This document shows, one piece after another, positions 45,518-55,200 of a stretch of 64,000 nucleotides of DNA. The notes below the pieces were generated by a model. That model was not told where the DNA came from. It worked only from the letters and a program-made list of their open reading frames with translations, and did no database searches. How positions within the stretch are numbered: the stretch's first letter is position 1; each line of letters starts with the position of its first letter. Both the position numbers and the translations under genes were made by a program. Origin of the DNA: JAKFWF01 sp963750535 (GTDB lineage: Bacteria > Pseudomonadota > Alphaproteobacteria > Rhizobiales > Hyphomicrobiaceae); contig CAVVRF010000028.1 of assembly GCA_963750535.1 (NCBI GenBank), positions 1 through 64,000 on the forward strand, given 5' to 3'.

Positions 45518-46452
45518 CAGCGGGTCTCCACGCGACGGATGTAGATCAGCTGGAAAATCACGATCAGGAACAGGATCGGGAACATGGCGAGCGACACCGC
45601 CGCGCCCTGGCTGAGAAGTCCCGTGCCGACGCCCAGCTGATAAGCGTAGGTTGCGAAAAGGTGTGTCGCGTTGGCCGGGCCGCCGCCGGTAAGCACGAAC
45701 ACGATCTGGAAGTCGGCGAACGTCTGAATCACCGAGAACAGCACGACGACCATCGTCACCGGCAGCAGCAGCGGCCAGGTGATGTAGATGAAGCGCTGCC
45801 ACGGCCTGGCGCCATCGATGGCTGCGGCTTCGGCCAGATCGGGACTGATGGTCTGCAGTCCGGCCATCAGCGAGATGGCGAAGAACGGCACGCCGCGCCA
45901 GATATTGACGATGATGATCGACAGCATGGCGAGGTCGCCGTCGCCGAGCCAGTTGATCGCTCCGGAGATGGCGCCGAGTTTGTAGAGCATCCAGTTGATG
46001 ACGCTGAACGTCGGGTCGAACATCCACTTCCAGGCAAAGCAAGCGAGCACGGTCGGCACGATGAAGGGCAACAGGATGAACGCGCGCGTGAACGCCTTGA
46101 ACCTGAAATTGCGGTTGAGCAGCAGCGCCAGCCAGAGCCCGAGCACCAGTTTGAAGATCGTAGTGACGATCGTGTAGAGGAACGTGTTGTAGACGACGGC
46201 ATGGAATATCGGGTCGACCGCAAGACGCGCGAAATTCTCGAATCCCACAAAGGCGCCCGGCACGCCGACGCGGCTGTTCGTCACTGAAAGCAGAATGCCG
46301 CGGACGAACGGATAGGCGATGAACAGGCCGAGCAGGGCCAGAGTCGGCAGCAGGAGCAGAACCGCGAGATTGGTTTCATTCTCGAGCGGACGCCGTCGCG
46401 GCTTGGCGATGATCAGGCCGTCGGTGGCCCTGGTATCGAGTGTGACTGCCAT
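45517..46452 (-). CDS. sugar-type ABC importer permease (MalF/UgpA family)
   Basis: 311 residues, six helices plus an N-terminal extension. Helix 1 is LAVLLLLPTLALLGLFIAYPF; the coupling loop is EAAAIDGARPWQRFIYITWPLLLP (EAA motif). The ATG at 46450-46452 is chosen over a start 18 codons upstream that lacks similarity. It is separated from the receptor gene by 127 bases, a common spacing in such operons. Confidence 0.92.
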   Translation of the reverse strand: MAVTLDTRATDGLIIAKPRRRPLENETNLAVLLLLPTLALLGLFIAYPFVRGILLSVTNSRVGVPGAFVGFENFARLAVDPIFHAVVYNTFLYTIVTTIFKLVLGLWLALLLNRNFRFKAFTRAFILLPFIVPTVLACFAWKWMFDPTFSVINWMLYKLGAISGAINWLGDGDLAMLSIIIVNIWRGVPFFAISLMAGLQTISPDLAEAAAIDGARPWQRFIYITWPLLLPVTMVVVLFSVIQTFADFQIVFVLTGGGPANATHLFATYAYQLGVGTGLLSQGAAVSLAMFPILFLIVIFQLIYIRRVETR

Positions 46453-46579
46453 TAAGGCATTCCTCTTGCGCTCATGAGCCGCGCGTGCGCTCCGCACCGC
46501 GCTCAATCGGTGAGTGGAGGAGCACCCGGGGCGGTCAAGCCCCAGGCGCTTTCGTCGTCACGGCACTCATTCAAGCGCT

Positions 46580-47878
46580 TTACGCGCCGTAGATTGACTT
46601 GAGCTGGCCTTCGCAGGCCTTCACGGCATCCTCGGCCGATTGGCCCTTGATGGCCGCCGCCATCATATTGCCGAGCAGGTACTTGGTCAGCACCTCGGCT
46701 GCCTTGGCGTTCGGCTCGCCGGGATAGCCCGGCGTCTGCCCGAGTTTGCCGGCGACCGCGAACGGTGCCATTACCGGGTTCTGCGACCACAAGGCGTGGC
46801 TCTCCCAACTCGTGGTCGCGGGCGTGTAGAAACCCTGGCCGGTCGTGAACCACTGGTCATAGTTGCCCTTGGCGTGGATGAATTTCAGGAATTCCTTCGC
46901 CGCCTTCTCGTTCTTCGTGTACTTCGGCATCACATGCGAGGTGAACGTGTGGAAGCCGAACTGGCCTTTCGGGCCAGCAGGCAGCGGCGCGTGCAGGCAG
47001 TCGTCCTTGAGCGGCTTGCCGTCGGCCGACTTGTACTGATCGGGTTTGCGCAGCAACTCGATGTAGATTGAGGCGCCGTTCAGCGTCGAGGAGATGGTGC
47101 CGGCGAGGTAGGCGCGGTTGTTGGAGGCGTCGTCCCAGGCGAGGCCGCCCTCATCCATCGAGTCCTTCCAGAAGCCGACCATGTACTTGACCGCCTCTAC
47201 CGCGGCGGGTGTGTTGATCGCTACCTTGCCCTTGTCGTCGACTTCGGTCACGCCGTGCGACCACAGGAATGGATAGACGAACGTCGGCGGGTCGCCAAAC
47301 GACTGGCCTAGCGATTGACCGATCGGGTAACCCTTGGCTTTGAGCTTCTTGCCGGCCTCGCGGTATTGATCCCAGGTCTTCGGGAACTCGTTGTAGCCGA
47401 CCTCTGCGAACCACGACTTGCGATAGACGTTGAGCGCGCCGATGATTGCCATCGGCATCGAGAAATACTTGCCGCCGGACGAGCAGTTGCCGGTGGCGAG
47501 CTTGTAGAACCCACTCTGCTCCTTGCCGACCGCTTCCGCGACGTCCGACAGATCGACCAGGCTCGCCTGATAGAGGTGAGGATGGTTGTTGAACAGCATG
47601 ATCAGGTCGGGGCCGGCACCGGACTGGATCGAAGAGGTGATGCGAGGCTGAAGGTCGTTGCCGTTGACAGTCTCGTACTTGAGCTTGATGCCGAGTGCCT
47701 TCTCCGCCTCGGGCCCAAGCTTCTTGCGGATCAACTCATCGCATGCAGGAACAAAGTCGTTCCATCGCAACCAGTGGACCTCGCTCACCTGCGCAAATGC
47801 AGGCGCCTTGCCAGTGGCCAGAATGGCCGCCATGCCACCGGTGGTCTTCAGAAACTTGCGTCTGTGGATCTTGGTCAT
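46580..47878 (-). CDS. ABC transporter extracellular solute-binding protein, Tat-type signal
   Basis: 432 residues. The N-terminal HRRKFLKTTGGMAAILATG is a twin-arginine (RRxFLK) signal ending near APAFA. The family-1 binding domain includes GAGPDLIMLFNNHPHLYQ, KSWFAEVGYNEFPKTWDQY, and TFTSHVMPKYTKNEKAAKEFL. Tat export implies folding before export, perhaps with a bound cofactor or ligand. First gene of an operon of seven: receptor, two permeases, ATPase, amidohydrolase, two hydroxyacid dehydrogenases. A perfect palindrome lies 109 bases upstream. Confidence 0.9.
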   Translation of the reverse strand: MTKIHRRKFLKTTGGMAAILATGKAPAFAQVSEVHWLRWNDFVPACDELIRKKLGPEAEKALGIKLKYETVNGNDLQPRITSSIQSGAGPDLIMLFNNHPHLYQASLVDLSDVAEAVGKEQSGFYKLATGNCSSGGKYFSMPMAIIGALNVYRKSWFAEVGYNEFPKTWDQYREAGKKLKAKGYPIGQSLGQSFGDPPTFVYPFLWSHGVTEVDDKGKVAINTPAAVEAVKYMVGFWKDSMDEGGLAWDDASNNRAYLAGTISSTLNGASIYIELLRKPDQYKSADGKPLKDDCLHAPLPAGPKGQFGFHTFTSHVMPKYTKNEKAAKEFLKFIHAKGNYDQWFTTGQGFYTPATTSWESHALWSQNPVMAPFAVAGKLGQTPGYPGEPNAKAAEVLTKYLLGNMMAAAIKGQSAEDAVKACEGQLKSIYGA

Positions 47879-47986
47879 GTGCTCCCTCCTTGGGATTTTT
47901 TTGGGTAGCCGTTTCCAATTTCAGCAGCGTGGCTCTTCCGGCCCGTTGACCAACCAGGGACTTCGCCTGATCGGTGACGCTTGGTT

Positions 47987-48000
47987 CAATGTATACATTG
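47987..48000. promoter_or_regulatory. perfect palindrome upstream of the ABC receptor gene, candidate operator
   Basis: CAATGTATACATTG is fully self-complementary. TGTATACA-centred palindromes are known targets of FadR-subfamily GntR proteins. It differs in spacing from the GTATGC sites at 27.7-34.9 kb, so a second regulator, or a relaxed one, may be used. Confidence 0.65.
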
Positions 48001-48287
48001 GAAAACCAGAATTCCATCCAGATTTGTGGATCGATGATCGAAGGTTTTGTCGGGCTTGGCACATGGCGAAGCCATCGAGGCGGCCGGCGGCGTTCGGAGC
48101 GAGGCTTAGCTGCCGTTGACACGACCGATCCAAGTACGTTGCGCCGCTGGAAAATCTCAGCGCCGGCACGCACCATTGCCGGCGCAACCGCGCCAAGTCG
48201 AGCGCGGCGCGCCGCCGCTCAACGTGCCCGCAGGGCGCCTCGTCGCGGTAGCGCTCGAACAGCACAAATTTTCGGCAATGGGCCATG
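48001..48287. other. intergenic region between ABC operon and insertion element, no gene recognised
   Basis: This stretch has open frames on both strands, but none shows a recognised domain or ribosome-binding site. It presumably contains the -35 side of the leftward ABC promoter and the flank of the insertion element. Confidence 0.35.
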
Positions 48288-48300
48288 TGTGGACGGCTCC

Positions 48301-48606
48301 GGGTTGTCAAGGATCTTAAGCACGTTGCAGCGGTGGTCGGTGCAGCCATGTGTCCGGCCTTTGAATGCGGCACGGACGGCCGCTGGCCATAATGCCTTCC
48401 GCGGATCAGGTCCCGGTCAATTTCTCGCATTCGAAGATGCGGTGGCCCATGTGGGTTGTCCTGATCACGGGTTCGACCCGTCTGCATTACGTGCTGTCGG
48501 CCCTCTCCAACCGTTCGCTCACGCCGTCGCCAGCGCGATCCCGCTCCTCATTGCCAAGCCATTCTGCTGGCCTCACCAAGCGCCGATGCGGCTTGCATGA
48601 TCTCGC
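48301..48606 (-). ncRNA. predicted seekRNA/bridge-RNA region of the IS1111-type element
   Basis: IS1111-group elements encode the target-choosing guide RNA downstream of the transposase. Here 306 bases follow the stop with no coding gene and several short stems, for example CGGGT-TCG-ACCCG around 48470-48482. The RNA's exact ends and loops cannot be set by eye; the whole interval is given. Its identity is inferred from the family and the layout. Confidence 0.45.
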
Positions 48607-49638
48607 CTATCGTGCCAGCGCAATCGGCTCGCGGTAGGTCTCGCCATTCGCCATCACTGCCCATGCCATGCGCGCGAGCTTGTTCGCCAGCGCAATTGCC
48701 GCCACCTTTGCTGGCCGGCGCTCGAGCAGGCTCGTAAGCCAAGGCCGATGCTTGGTGCCCTGCTTCTGCGCATACCGGATCACGGCGAGCGCACCGGCGC
48801 AGAATAATGAGCGCAGATATCGATCGCCGGCTTTCGTGATACTGCCGAGCTTTTCTTTGCCGCCGCTCGATTTCTGTTTCGGCACCAGGCCCACCCAGGC
48901 GGAGAAGTCACGTCCCGACTTGAAGGCCTTCGGATCTGCAACGCTGGCGACCAGCGCGGTTGCGAGCGCCGGCCCAACACCGGGTATCGCATCAAGGCGC
49001 CGGCAGGTCTCGTTTGTGCGGTTCCAGCCGGTGAGACGCTTGTCGAGGATGGCGATCTGCTGACTGAGGGCATCGAGCTGGATCGCCAGGGCGTAAAGGC
49101 AAGTGCGCGCCAATGCAGGGAGCCGGTCGTCCTTCAGATCCTTGATGACGGCGATGAGCTCGGCGACCCCTTCCCGCCCCTTCGGCGCGACGATGCCGAA
49201 CTCGGCCATGTGGGCGCGCGTCGCATTCACAACGGCTGTCAGCTGGCGGACGAAGAGATGCCGTGTGCGATGGAGCACCATGCCAGCTTGCTCGTCGGGT
49301 GACTTGACCGGCACGAAACGCATCGACGGCCGCTGCACCGCCTCGCAGATCGCCTCGGCATCGGCGGCGTCGTTCTTCTGGCGCTTCACGGAGGCCTTGA
49401 CGTACTTCGGCGGCATCAGCTTGACGTTGTGGCCGAGCGCGCCGATCTCGCGGGCCCAGTGATGCGATGTCGCGCAGGCCTCGATGCCGACGACGCAGGA
49501 CTTGAGCTTCTCGAAGAACGTGAGCACACGACCCCGCTTCACCTGCTGGCGAAAGACGATCCGGCCATCGGCTGCGATGCCGTGCACCTGGAAGACGTTC
49601 TTCGCGATGTCGAGGCCGATCGTGGCTGGCGTGTCCAT
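48607..49638 (-). CDS. IS110-family transposase (DEDD)
   Basis: 343 residues. The N-terminal RuvC-like domain carries D10 (GLDIAKNVFQVHG), E53 (GIEAC), D90 and D93 (KNDAADAEAI). The C-terminal Transposase_20 domain has AIPGVGPALATALVA and KQKSSGGKEKLGSITKAGDRYLR, with the probable catalytic serine at 257/258. All acidic residues are present, so the enzyme looks active. The ATG at 49638 follows GAGGAGCACAGC; the frame remains open 73 codons upstream without similarity. Confidence 0.94.
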   Translation of the reverse strand: MDTPATIGLDIAKNVFQVHGIAADGRIVFRQQVKRGRVLTFFEKLKSCVVGIEACATSHHWAREIGALGHNVKLMPPKYVKASVKRQKNDAADAEAICEAVQRPSMRFVPVKSPDEQAGMVLHRTRHLFVRQLTAVVNATRAHMAEFGIVAPKGREGVAELIAVIKDLKDDRLPALARTCLYALAIQLDALSQQIAILDKRLTGWNRTNETCRRLDAIPGVGPALATALVASVADPKAFKSGRDFSAWVGLVPKQKSSGGKEKLGSITKAGDRYLRSLFCAGALAVIRYAQKQGTKHRPWLTSLLERRPAKVAAIALANKLARMAWAVMANGETYREPIALAR

Positions 49639-49720
49639 GCTGTGCTCCTCCAAATCATGGGTCGCCTTATCGGCAACCACATCCGTGGCGCTCTCGCGCC
49701 GGGTGGAGGAGCCGTCCACA

Positions 49721-50256
49721 GCATCAGATCCGGATTGACGTCGAAGGCTTCGCAGCCTGGTTCGGCGCGTGAAAGTCCGGCGTGCCGCGTCGTCAGAGCC
49801 GGATTTGCCTCCACGTGACCGGTGAGATCGGCGGGTCCATTCCCTCTCGGGTTGCATTGCTTGCGCATTGCAGCCCGCGGGGGTTCCTTGTCAGCGCTAT
49901 TCGCGCCCAGCGAGATCAGCTTCGCCGCACCCTGCTCCACGCCGAGAGCTTGGGCGCCATCGGGCCGCGGTGCCGGCCACGTGTTTGTCCGCCGGGTCCG
50001 GCGAGTGGCCGGGCGATCGAGCGGGACCTCTGGGAGGCACCATCGCCAATGGCGAGGATCGGCAGCAGAAAGTACTTCGTCGCGCGTCACAGCCGCAGCC
50101 TTCGGACCGCACTGACTGCCGGATAGCCATGCCTCCTAATGTCAAGGCAAATGGAACTATTCCTGTAACTCTCTCTAAACCAATGGCAAGGTTAATCGTT
50201 GGTGACAATTCATAATGCAGCAAATACTTATATCGATCTAAATCGAGGATGCCATC
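49721..50256. other. intergenic flank of the insertion element, no gene recognised
   Basis: The 536 bases between the element and the next gene are first GC-rich and non-coding-looking, then AT-richer from about 50140, consistent with a promoter for the small gene at 50257. No repeat copy or other transposase remnant was recognised. Confidence 0.35.
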
Positions 50257-50517
50257 ATGATGGTTAAATCAAGTCACCACGGCTTGCTTGATCGGGTTCA
50301 ACTCCAACCGCTCTTGATCAAGCACGGAATTAAGGCCGTACCCGTCGGCAAGCACAGCGTCAGGGTGAGCCGGAATGGCCGCTTTCTCGGGCTTTGGCAG
50401 GAGATGCTTGGATCCATCGCTTGGTGCCCTGCCGACCCGGCCATGCCCCGGCGACACGTGTTGACTGCGGATGAGGCAATCCGCCAGTTAAGCCACGACT
50501 TGCAGATAACCTGCTGA
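50257..50517 (+). CDS. small hypothetical protein
   Basis: 86 residues, no domain recognised. The ATG at 50257 has a good GAGG ribosome-binding site eight bases upstream, and the preceding AT-rich stretch could be its promoter. The protein has a basic N-terminal half (KHGIKAVPVGKHSVRVSRNGR) and an acidic helix-like tail (LTADEAIRQLSHDLQITC). No predicted membrane segment or signal. Nothing nearby suggests a function. Confidence 0.5.
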   Translation: MMVKSSHHGLLDRVQLQPLLIKHGIKAVPVGKHSVRVSRNGRFLGLWQEMLGSIAWCPADPAMPRRHVLTADEAIRQLSHDLQITC

Positions 50518-51047
50518 ATGAGAAACCCAAAGGATCGAAGTCCTCGACGGATTGCGCCGGTATCGCTCCCACGGAGTGGGAAGTGACCAAGAACTGGCAG
50601 GCCATCGAGCCTGCGCGATGGGAAGAGCCGCAACTCCAGCTGATGATCGAGGCGACTTGGTGTTTCGTGCTATTGGTGGCCGGCCGTATGGTCCCGGCCT
50701 GTCGTTTCACGCGGCTGCATGCTGGCTCAGCGACGAGGAACGCTCGGTCTGAGCCTGGTCGCCCGACGGCAAGGCGGGGATTGCCGAAGCCAGCCATGCC
50801 GCTCACCCGTAAACAGATTGTGCAGCCCGGCCCTGCTGGCAGATTCGAACAGGCAATCGACTGGTGAAGGCGGCCGGCGCCGGATTCACCTGCGGGAAAG
50901 GTCGGCATCGGACACTGGCCGGATACCTTGCCTGGTGATAGCGTCCGCCAGCCAGGTTTTAGTTCGGGCATCGGATGCCGCGGCCAGGGTTCTTGCCTCA
51001 CAAACGTACGTGCTCGGCGCAACTGATAGTCACTGAAGGCTCGCAAC
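50518..51047. other. intergenic region before the RND operon, no gene recognised
   Basis: Open frames of 66-105 codons occur here in several phases without ribosome-binding sites or recognisable domains. No regulator gene is present, which is unusual for an RND pump. Promoter elements for 51048 probably lie near its end. Confidence 0.35.
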
Positions 51048-52262
51048 ATGACACGAACGATCGAGGCTGCCGCTTCCACGAGCGAGTCCGCCGTGAGGAG
51101 CCCCCTTCTTGCCACCGCTCCCCAACGCACAACGCAACTGGCATTGGTCGCGAGCGCCGCACTTGCCATGCTGTCGGCAGCCGCCGGCGCCGCGGATCCG
51201 CCTAAACCTGCTGCGCCGCCGGCAGTCCTCGTCCAGCCTGCCAAAATGATGGCACTCGACCGGCAATTCGAATTCATCGGCCGTGTCGAGGCGCAGGAGA
51301 AGGTCGAGCTCAGGGCGCGGGTCAAAGGCTTCCTCGGTCCGCGTCGGTTCACTGAAGGCGATTTGGTCAAAAAGAACCAGATACTGTTCACCATCGAGCG
51401 CGAACCCTTCGAAGCCGTGGTCGCGCAGAGGAAGGCCCAGCTCGCAAGCGCCAACGCCACCTTTGATTTCGCCAAGCAGCAACTGGATCGAGCCCAGGAG
51501 CTATTCCAGTCCAACTCGAGCGCGATTTCGAAAACGACGATTGACCAACGCATCTCCGAAGAGCAGCGCGCCAACGCCGGTGTCCTGGAGGCGCAGGCGG
51601 CGCTCACCGACGCCGAAATCAACCTGTCCTACACCGAGATCAAATCGCCGATCGACGGCCGCGTTGGCCGGTCGGCCGTATCTCCGGGAAATCTGGTCAG
51701 CCCCGAGACCGGAGTGCTGGCAACTGTCGTCGCGGAGGACCCTGTCTATGTCCTGTTTCCTGTGACGCAACGCGAGCTGCTTGACTATCGCCGAAGAACG
51801 GGCGGCTCCACGAAGCTGTCGATCCAGGTGAAGCTGGCTGATGGCAGCATCTACGACCAGATGGGCCGGATCGACTTTCTCGACGTCCAGGTCGACCCGC
51901 GGACCGATGGTCAGATTGTCCGCGCAACGATGCCGAACCCGAACAAGATCCTGACCGATGGACAGACAATCCGCGTCGTGCTCGCCGAAGCGTCCTCCGA
52001 GAAGGGCATCGTCATACCCCGGGCCGCCGTCGTCATTGACCAGACCGGTCCCTATGTATTGATCGTGAACGCCAAGAACGCCATTGAACAGCGCCGATTG
52101 AAGCTCGGGCCGGAGAAGGGCGGATCGGTGGCCGTCATCGGGGGACTTGCCGAGAACGACATGGTCGTTGTGCAAGGGCATCAGCGCGTTCGGCCCGGCG
52201 TGACAGTCTCCACCCAGATGGCAACGTCTCCGACCACGAGCACCGTGGGCAAGTCCCCATGA
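51048..52262 (+). CDS. RND efflux periplasmic adaptor subunit (AcrA/MexA family)
   Basis: 404 residues. A signal or anchor (LALVASAALAMLSAAAGA) is followed by the lipoyl-like halves (RVEAQEKVELRARVKGFL and YTEIKSPIDGRVGRSAVSPGNLV), an alpha-helical hairpin (FEAVVAQRKAQLASANATF...), a beta-barrel and the membrane-proximal domain. No lipobox Cys is seen after the signal, so it is probably not a lipoprotein. It bridges the inner-membrane pump to an outer-membrane channel. The stop overlaps the pump start (ATGA). Confidence 0.93.
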   Translation: MTRTIEAAASTSESAVRSPLLATAPQRTTQLALVASAALAMLSAAAGAADPPKPAAPPAVLVQPAKMMALDRQFEFIGRVEAQEKVELRARVKGFLGPRRFTEGDLVKKNQILFTIEREPFEAVVAQRKAQLASANATFDFAKQQLDRAQELFQSNSSAISKTTIDQRISEEQRANAGVLEAQAALTDAEINLSYTEIKSPIDGRVGRSAVSPGNLVSPETGVLATVVAEDPVYVLFPVTQRELLDYRRRTGGSTKLSIQVKLADGSIYDQMGRIDFLDVQVDPRTDGQIVRATMPNPNKILTDGQTIRVVLAEASSEKGIVIPRAAVVIDQTGPYVLIVNAKNAIEQRRLKLGPEKGGSVAVIGGLAENDMVVVQGHQRVRPGVTVSTQMATSPTTSTVGKSP

Positions 52263-55200
52263 TCTCCTCGGTATTCATTCGCCGTCCGCGACTTGCGATC
52301 GTGATCTCGCTGGTCATCACGATTGCCGGCCTCATTGCGCTCAAGGCGCTGCCGGTGGCGCAGTTTCCCGAGATCGTGCCGCCGCAGGTTCAGGTCACGG
52401 CGACGTATCCTGGTGCCGCCGCCGCCGTCGTCGAGCAAAGCGTCGCACAGGTCATCGAGGCGCAGGTGAACGGCGTCGAACGCATGATCTACATGAAGTC
52501 GACGTCCGGCGGCGACGGCAGCTACTCGCTCAACGTCAGCTTCACGGTTGGCTCCGATCCCGATCTCAACACGGTCAACGTGATGAACCGGGTCAATCAG
52601 GCGCTATCCCAGCTGCCGCCGGAGGTGCAGCGCATCGGCGTGACGGTCAAGAAGAAGTCGTCGGCGCTTCTCCAAGTCATTGCCTTCTACTCACCGAACG
52701 ACACCCGCGACGCGCTGTTCCTCTCGAACTACGCGACCATCAACGTGCTCGACACGCTTGCCCGCGTTCCCGGCGTCGGCCAGGCGTCGCTGTTCGGCGC
52801 GCTCGACTACTCGATGCGGATTTGGCTCAACCTCGACCGCATGAGCAGCCTGGAGATCACGCCCAACGACGTCATCGCCGCGATCAATTCACAGAACGCC
52901 CAGGCGGCCGTCGGACGCGTCGGCGCGGCCCCTCTCGTGGACGAGACGGCATTCCAGCTCAACATCACCACGCAAGGCCGCCTCACCTCAGCCGAGGAGT
53001 TCGAGAATATCCTCGTGCGAACGCTGCGTGACGGCAGCATGGTGCGCATCAAGGACATCGCGCGCGTCGAGCTTGGCTCCAAGTTGAGCGACGCTTTCGG
53101 CCGCTTCAACGGCAAGCCGGCTGCCGGCATCCAGATCTACCAGTCGCCTGGCGCCAACGCGATGGCCGTGGCAGAAGGCGTCCGAAAGGCCTTGAAGGAT
53201 CTCGAGCCGCGCCTGCCCGAGAACGTCGCCTACAAGGTGATGTATGACACGACACAGTTCGTCGAGGCGACGATCGAGAGCGTCAAGCACACGCTGATCG
53301 AGGCGTTCGTGCTGGTGGCGATCGTAGTCTTCATCTTCCTCGGAAATCTGCGTGCCACGATGGTTCCGATCGTCGCCGTCCCGGTCGCCTTGATCGGAAC
53401 GTTCGCGGTGATGCTGGCGCTCGGGTTCTCGCTCAATACGATCTCGCTCCTGGCCCTGGTGCTGGCCATCGGCATCGTGGTGGACGACGCGATCGTCGTC
53501 ACCGAGGCCGTCGAGCATGTGCTCGAGCATGAGCCCAATCTGACGCCGGCCGAGGCGACGGAGAAGGCAATGGGCCAGATCACGGGTCCGATCATTGCCA
53601 TTACACTCGTGCTGCTGTCGGTATTCGTGCCGACCGCCTTCATCCCCGGCATCACGGGCCAGCTCTACAAGCAATTCGCGGTGGCTGTCTCCGTCTCCAT
53701 GGTGATATCGGCCATCAATGCACTGACGCTGTCGCCTGCGCTGTGCTCCCTCGTGCTCAAACACCGTGGCAAGCCGACCGGCTTGATCGCCAAGCTGCAG
53801 GACGGCATCGACAAGAGCCGCGACGGCTACGTGACACTCGTGGCGCCGCTGGTACGGCGTGTCCTGATCACGCTGGGACTCGTTGCCTTCTTCGCTTTGA
53901 GTGCCGGCGGCCTCGCCAAGATCGTACCGACCGGCTTCCTTCCCGAGGAAGATCAGGGTGCGTTCATGGCAGAGATCCAGCTGCCGGACGCCGCATCATT
54001 GAAGCGCACGGCCGCCGTTGTCGATGATGTCGAGCAGAAAATCATCGGTCGCCCGTGGATGCAGGACATCTTCACGGTCACGGGCTACAGCCTGCTCGAC
54101 GGCCTCGCGCTGCCAAACAAGGCGCTGGCGGTCGTCGGCCTCAAGCCGTTCGCGGAGCGCAAGGATCCCTCCCTGTCGGTCTTTTCCGCAATCAAGGAGT
54201 TGCGCGCTGAATTCCAGAGCAACGCGGCGGCGGTAGTCGTCCCGTTCAACCTGCCTCCGATCATCGGCCTTGGCACGGGCTCCGGCTTCGAGTTCCAGCT
54301 GCAAAGTCTCGCGGGCGCCAGTCCTGAGGACTTGTCGAGCGTCGCGCGCGGTCTGATGATCGCTGCGAACAGCGACAAGCGGCTTGCCGGCGTGTTCACC
54401 ACCTACAGCGCGGCCACGCCTCAGATCTATCTCAACATCGACCGCGAGCGCGCAGAGACACTCGGCATTCCGGTCTCCGATATCTTCTCCGCGCTGCAAA
54501 CCGCCATGGGCGGAAGCTACGTCAACGACTTCAACCTGTTCGGCCGCACATGGCAGGTCAAGGTGCAGGCAGATGCCGCCGACCGCATGTCGGCCGAGGA
54601 CATCTTCCGGGTCAGACTGAGATCGCCCAGCGGACAGTTTGTGCCACTGCGTGCGGTAGCCGACATCGAGCTCGTCACCGCGCCGGCCTCGATCATCCGC
54701 TACAATAATCTGCGATCCGTGACACTGAACGGCGGCCCTGCTCCCGGGTACTCCAGCGGCGAAGCGATCGCTGCAATGGAAGAGGTCGCCAAGGCGACCA
54801 TGGCCCCAGGCTTCGGCTTCGAGTGGACCGGTACCGCCCTGCAGGAGAAGGCGGCGGCCGGACAGACGGGCTCGATCCTCGCGCTCGCCGTGCTGTTCGC
54901 CTATCTCTTCCTGGTTGCACTCTATGAAAGCTGGACCATACCGGTCGGCGTGCTCGCCTCGGTCGTCGTCGGACTGTTCGGCGCCATGCTGGCGCTGAAG
55001 GTCTCGGGGCTCGACAACAACGTCTTCGCCCAGATCGGCATTGTCGTGCTGATCGCGCTCGCCGCCAAGAACGCCATCCTCATCGTCGAGTTTGCAATGG
55101 AGCAGCGGCGTGACGGCCGGAGCATCGTCGATGCTGCGATCGAAGGCGCCAAGCTGCGCTTCCGCGCCGTGATGATGACGTCCTTTGCGTTCATCCTGGG

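Larger units (their letters stand above)
48288..49720 (-). mobile_element. IS110-family insertion sequence, IS1111-type (approximate limits)
   Basis: TGTGGACGGCTCC (48288-48300) recurs inverted as GGAGCCGTCCACA (49708-49720), giving 13-base repeats on both sides of the transposase gene. IS110 members normally lack terminal repeats, but the IS1111 subgroup has short subterminal ones. The layout (82 bases before the gene, 306 after) also matches IS1111. True ends should lie a few bases outside the repeats; no target duplication is expected. Confidence 0.7.

Noticed and set aside
48137..48287. Possible MerR/IS607-type recombinase start (STLRRWKIS-like stretch)
   Set aside because: Only a few residues resemble the HTH; the frame has no start and continues as low-complexity sequence, so it was left as unassigned intergenic DNA.
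50360..51622. 420-codon minus-strand open frame upstream of and overlapping the RND adaptor
   Set aside because: It is antisense to the clear adaptor gene and the intergenic region, has no domain and low-complexity Ser/Ala composition; long frames like this arise easily in GC-rich DNA.
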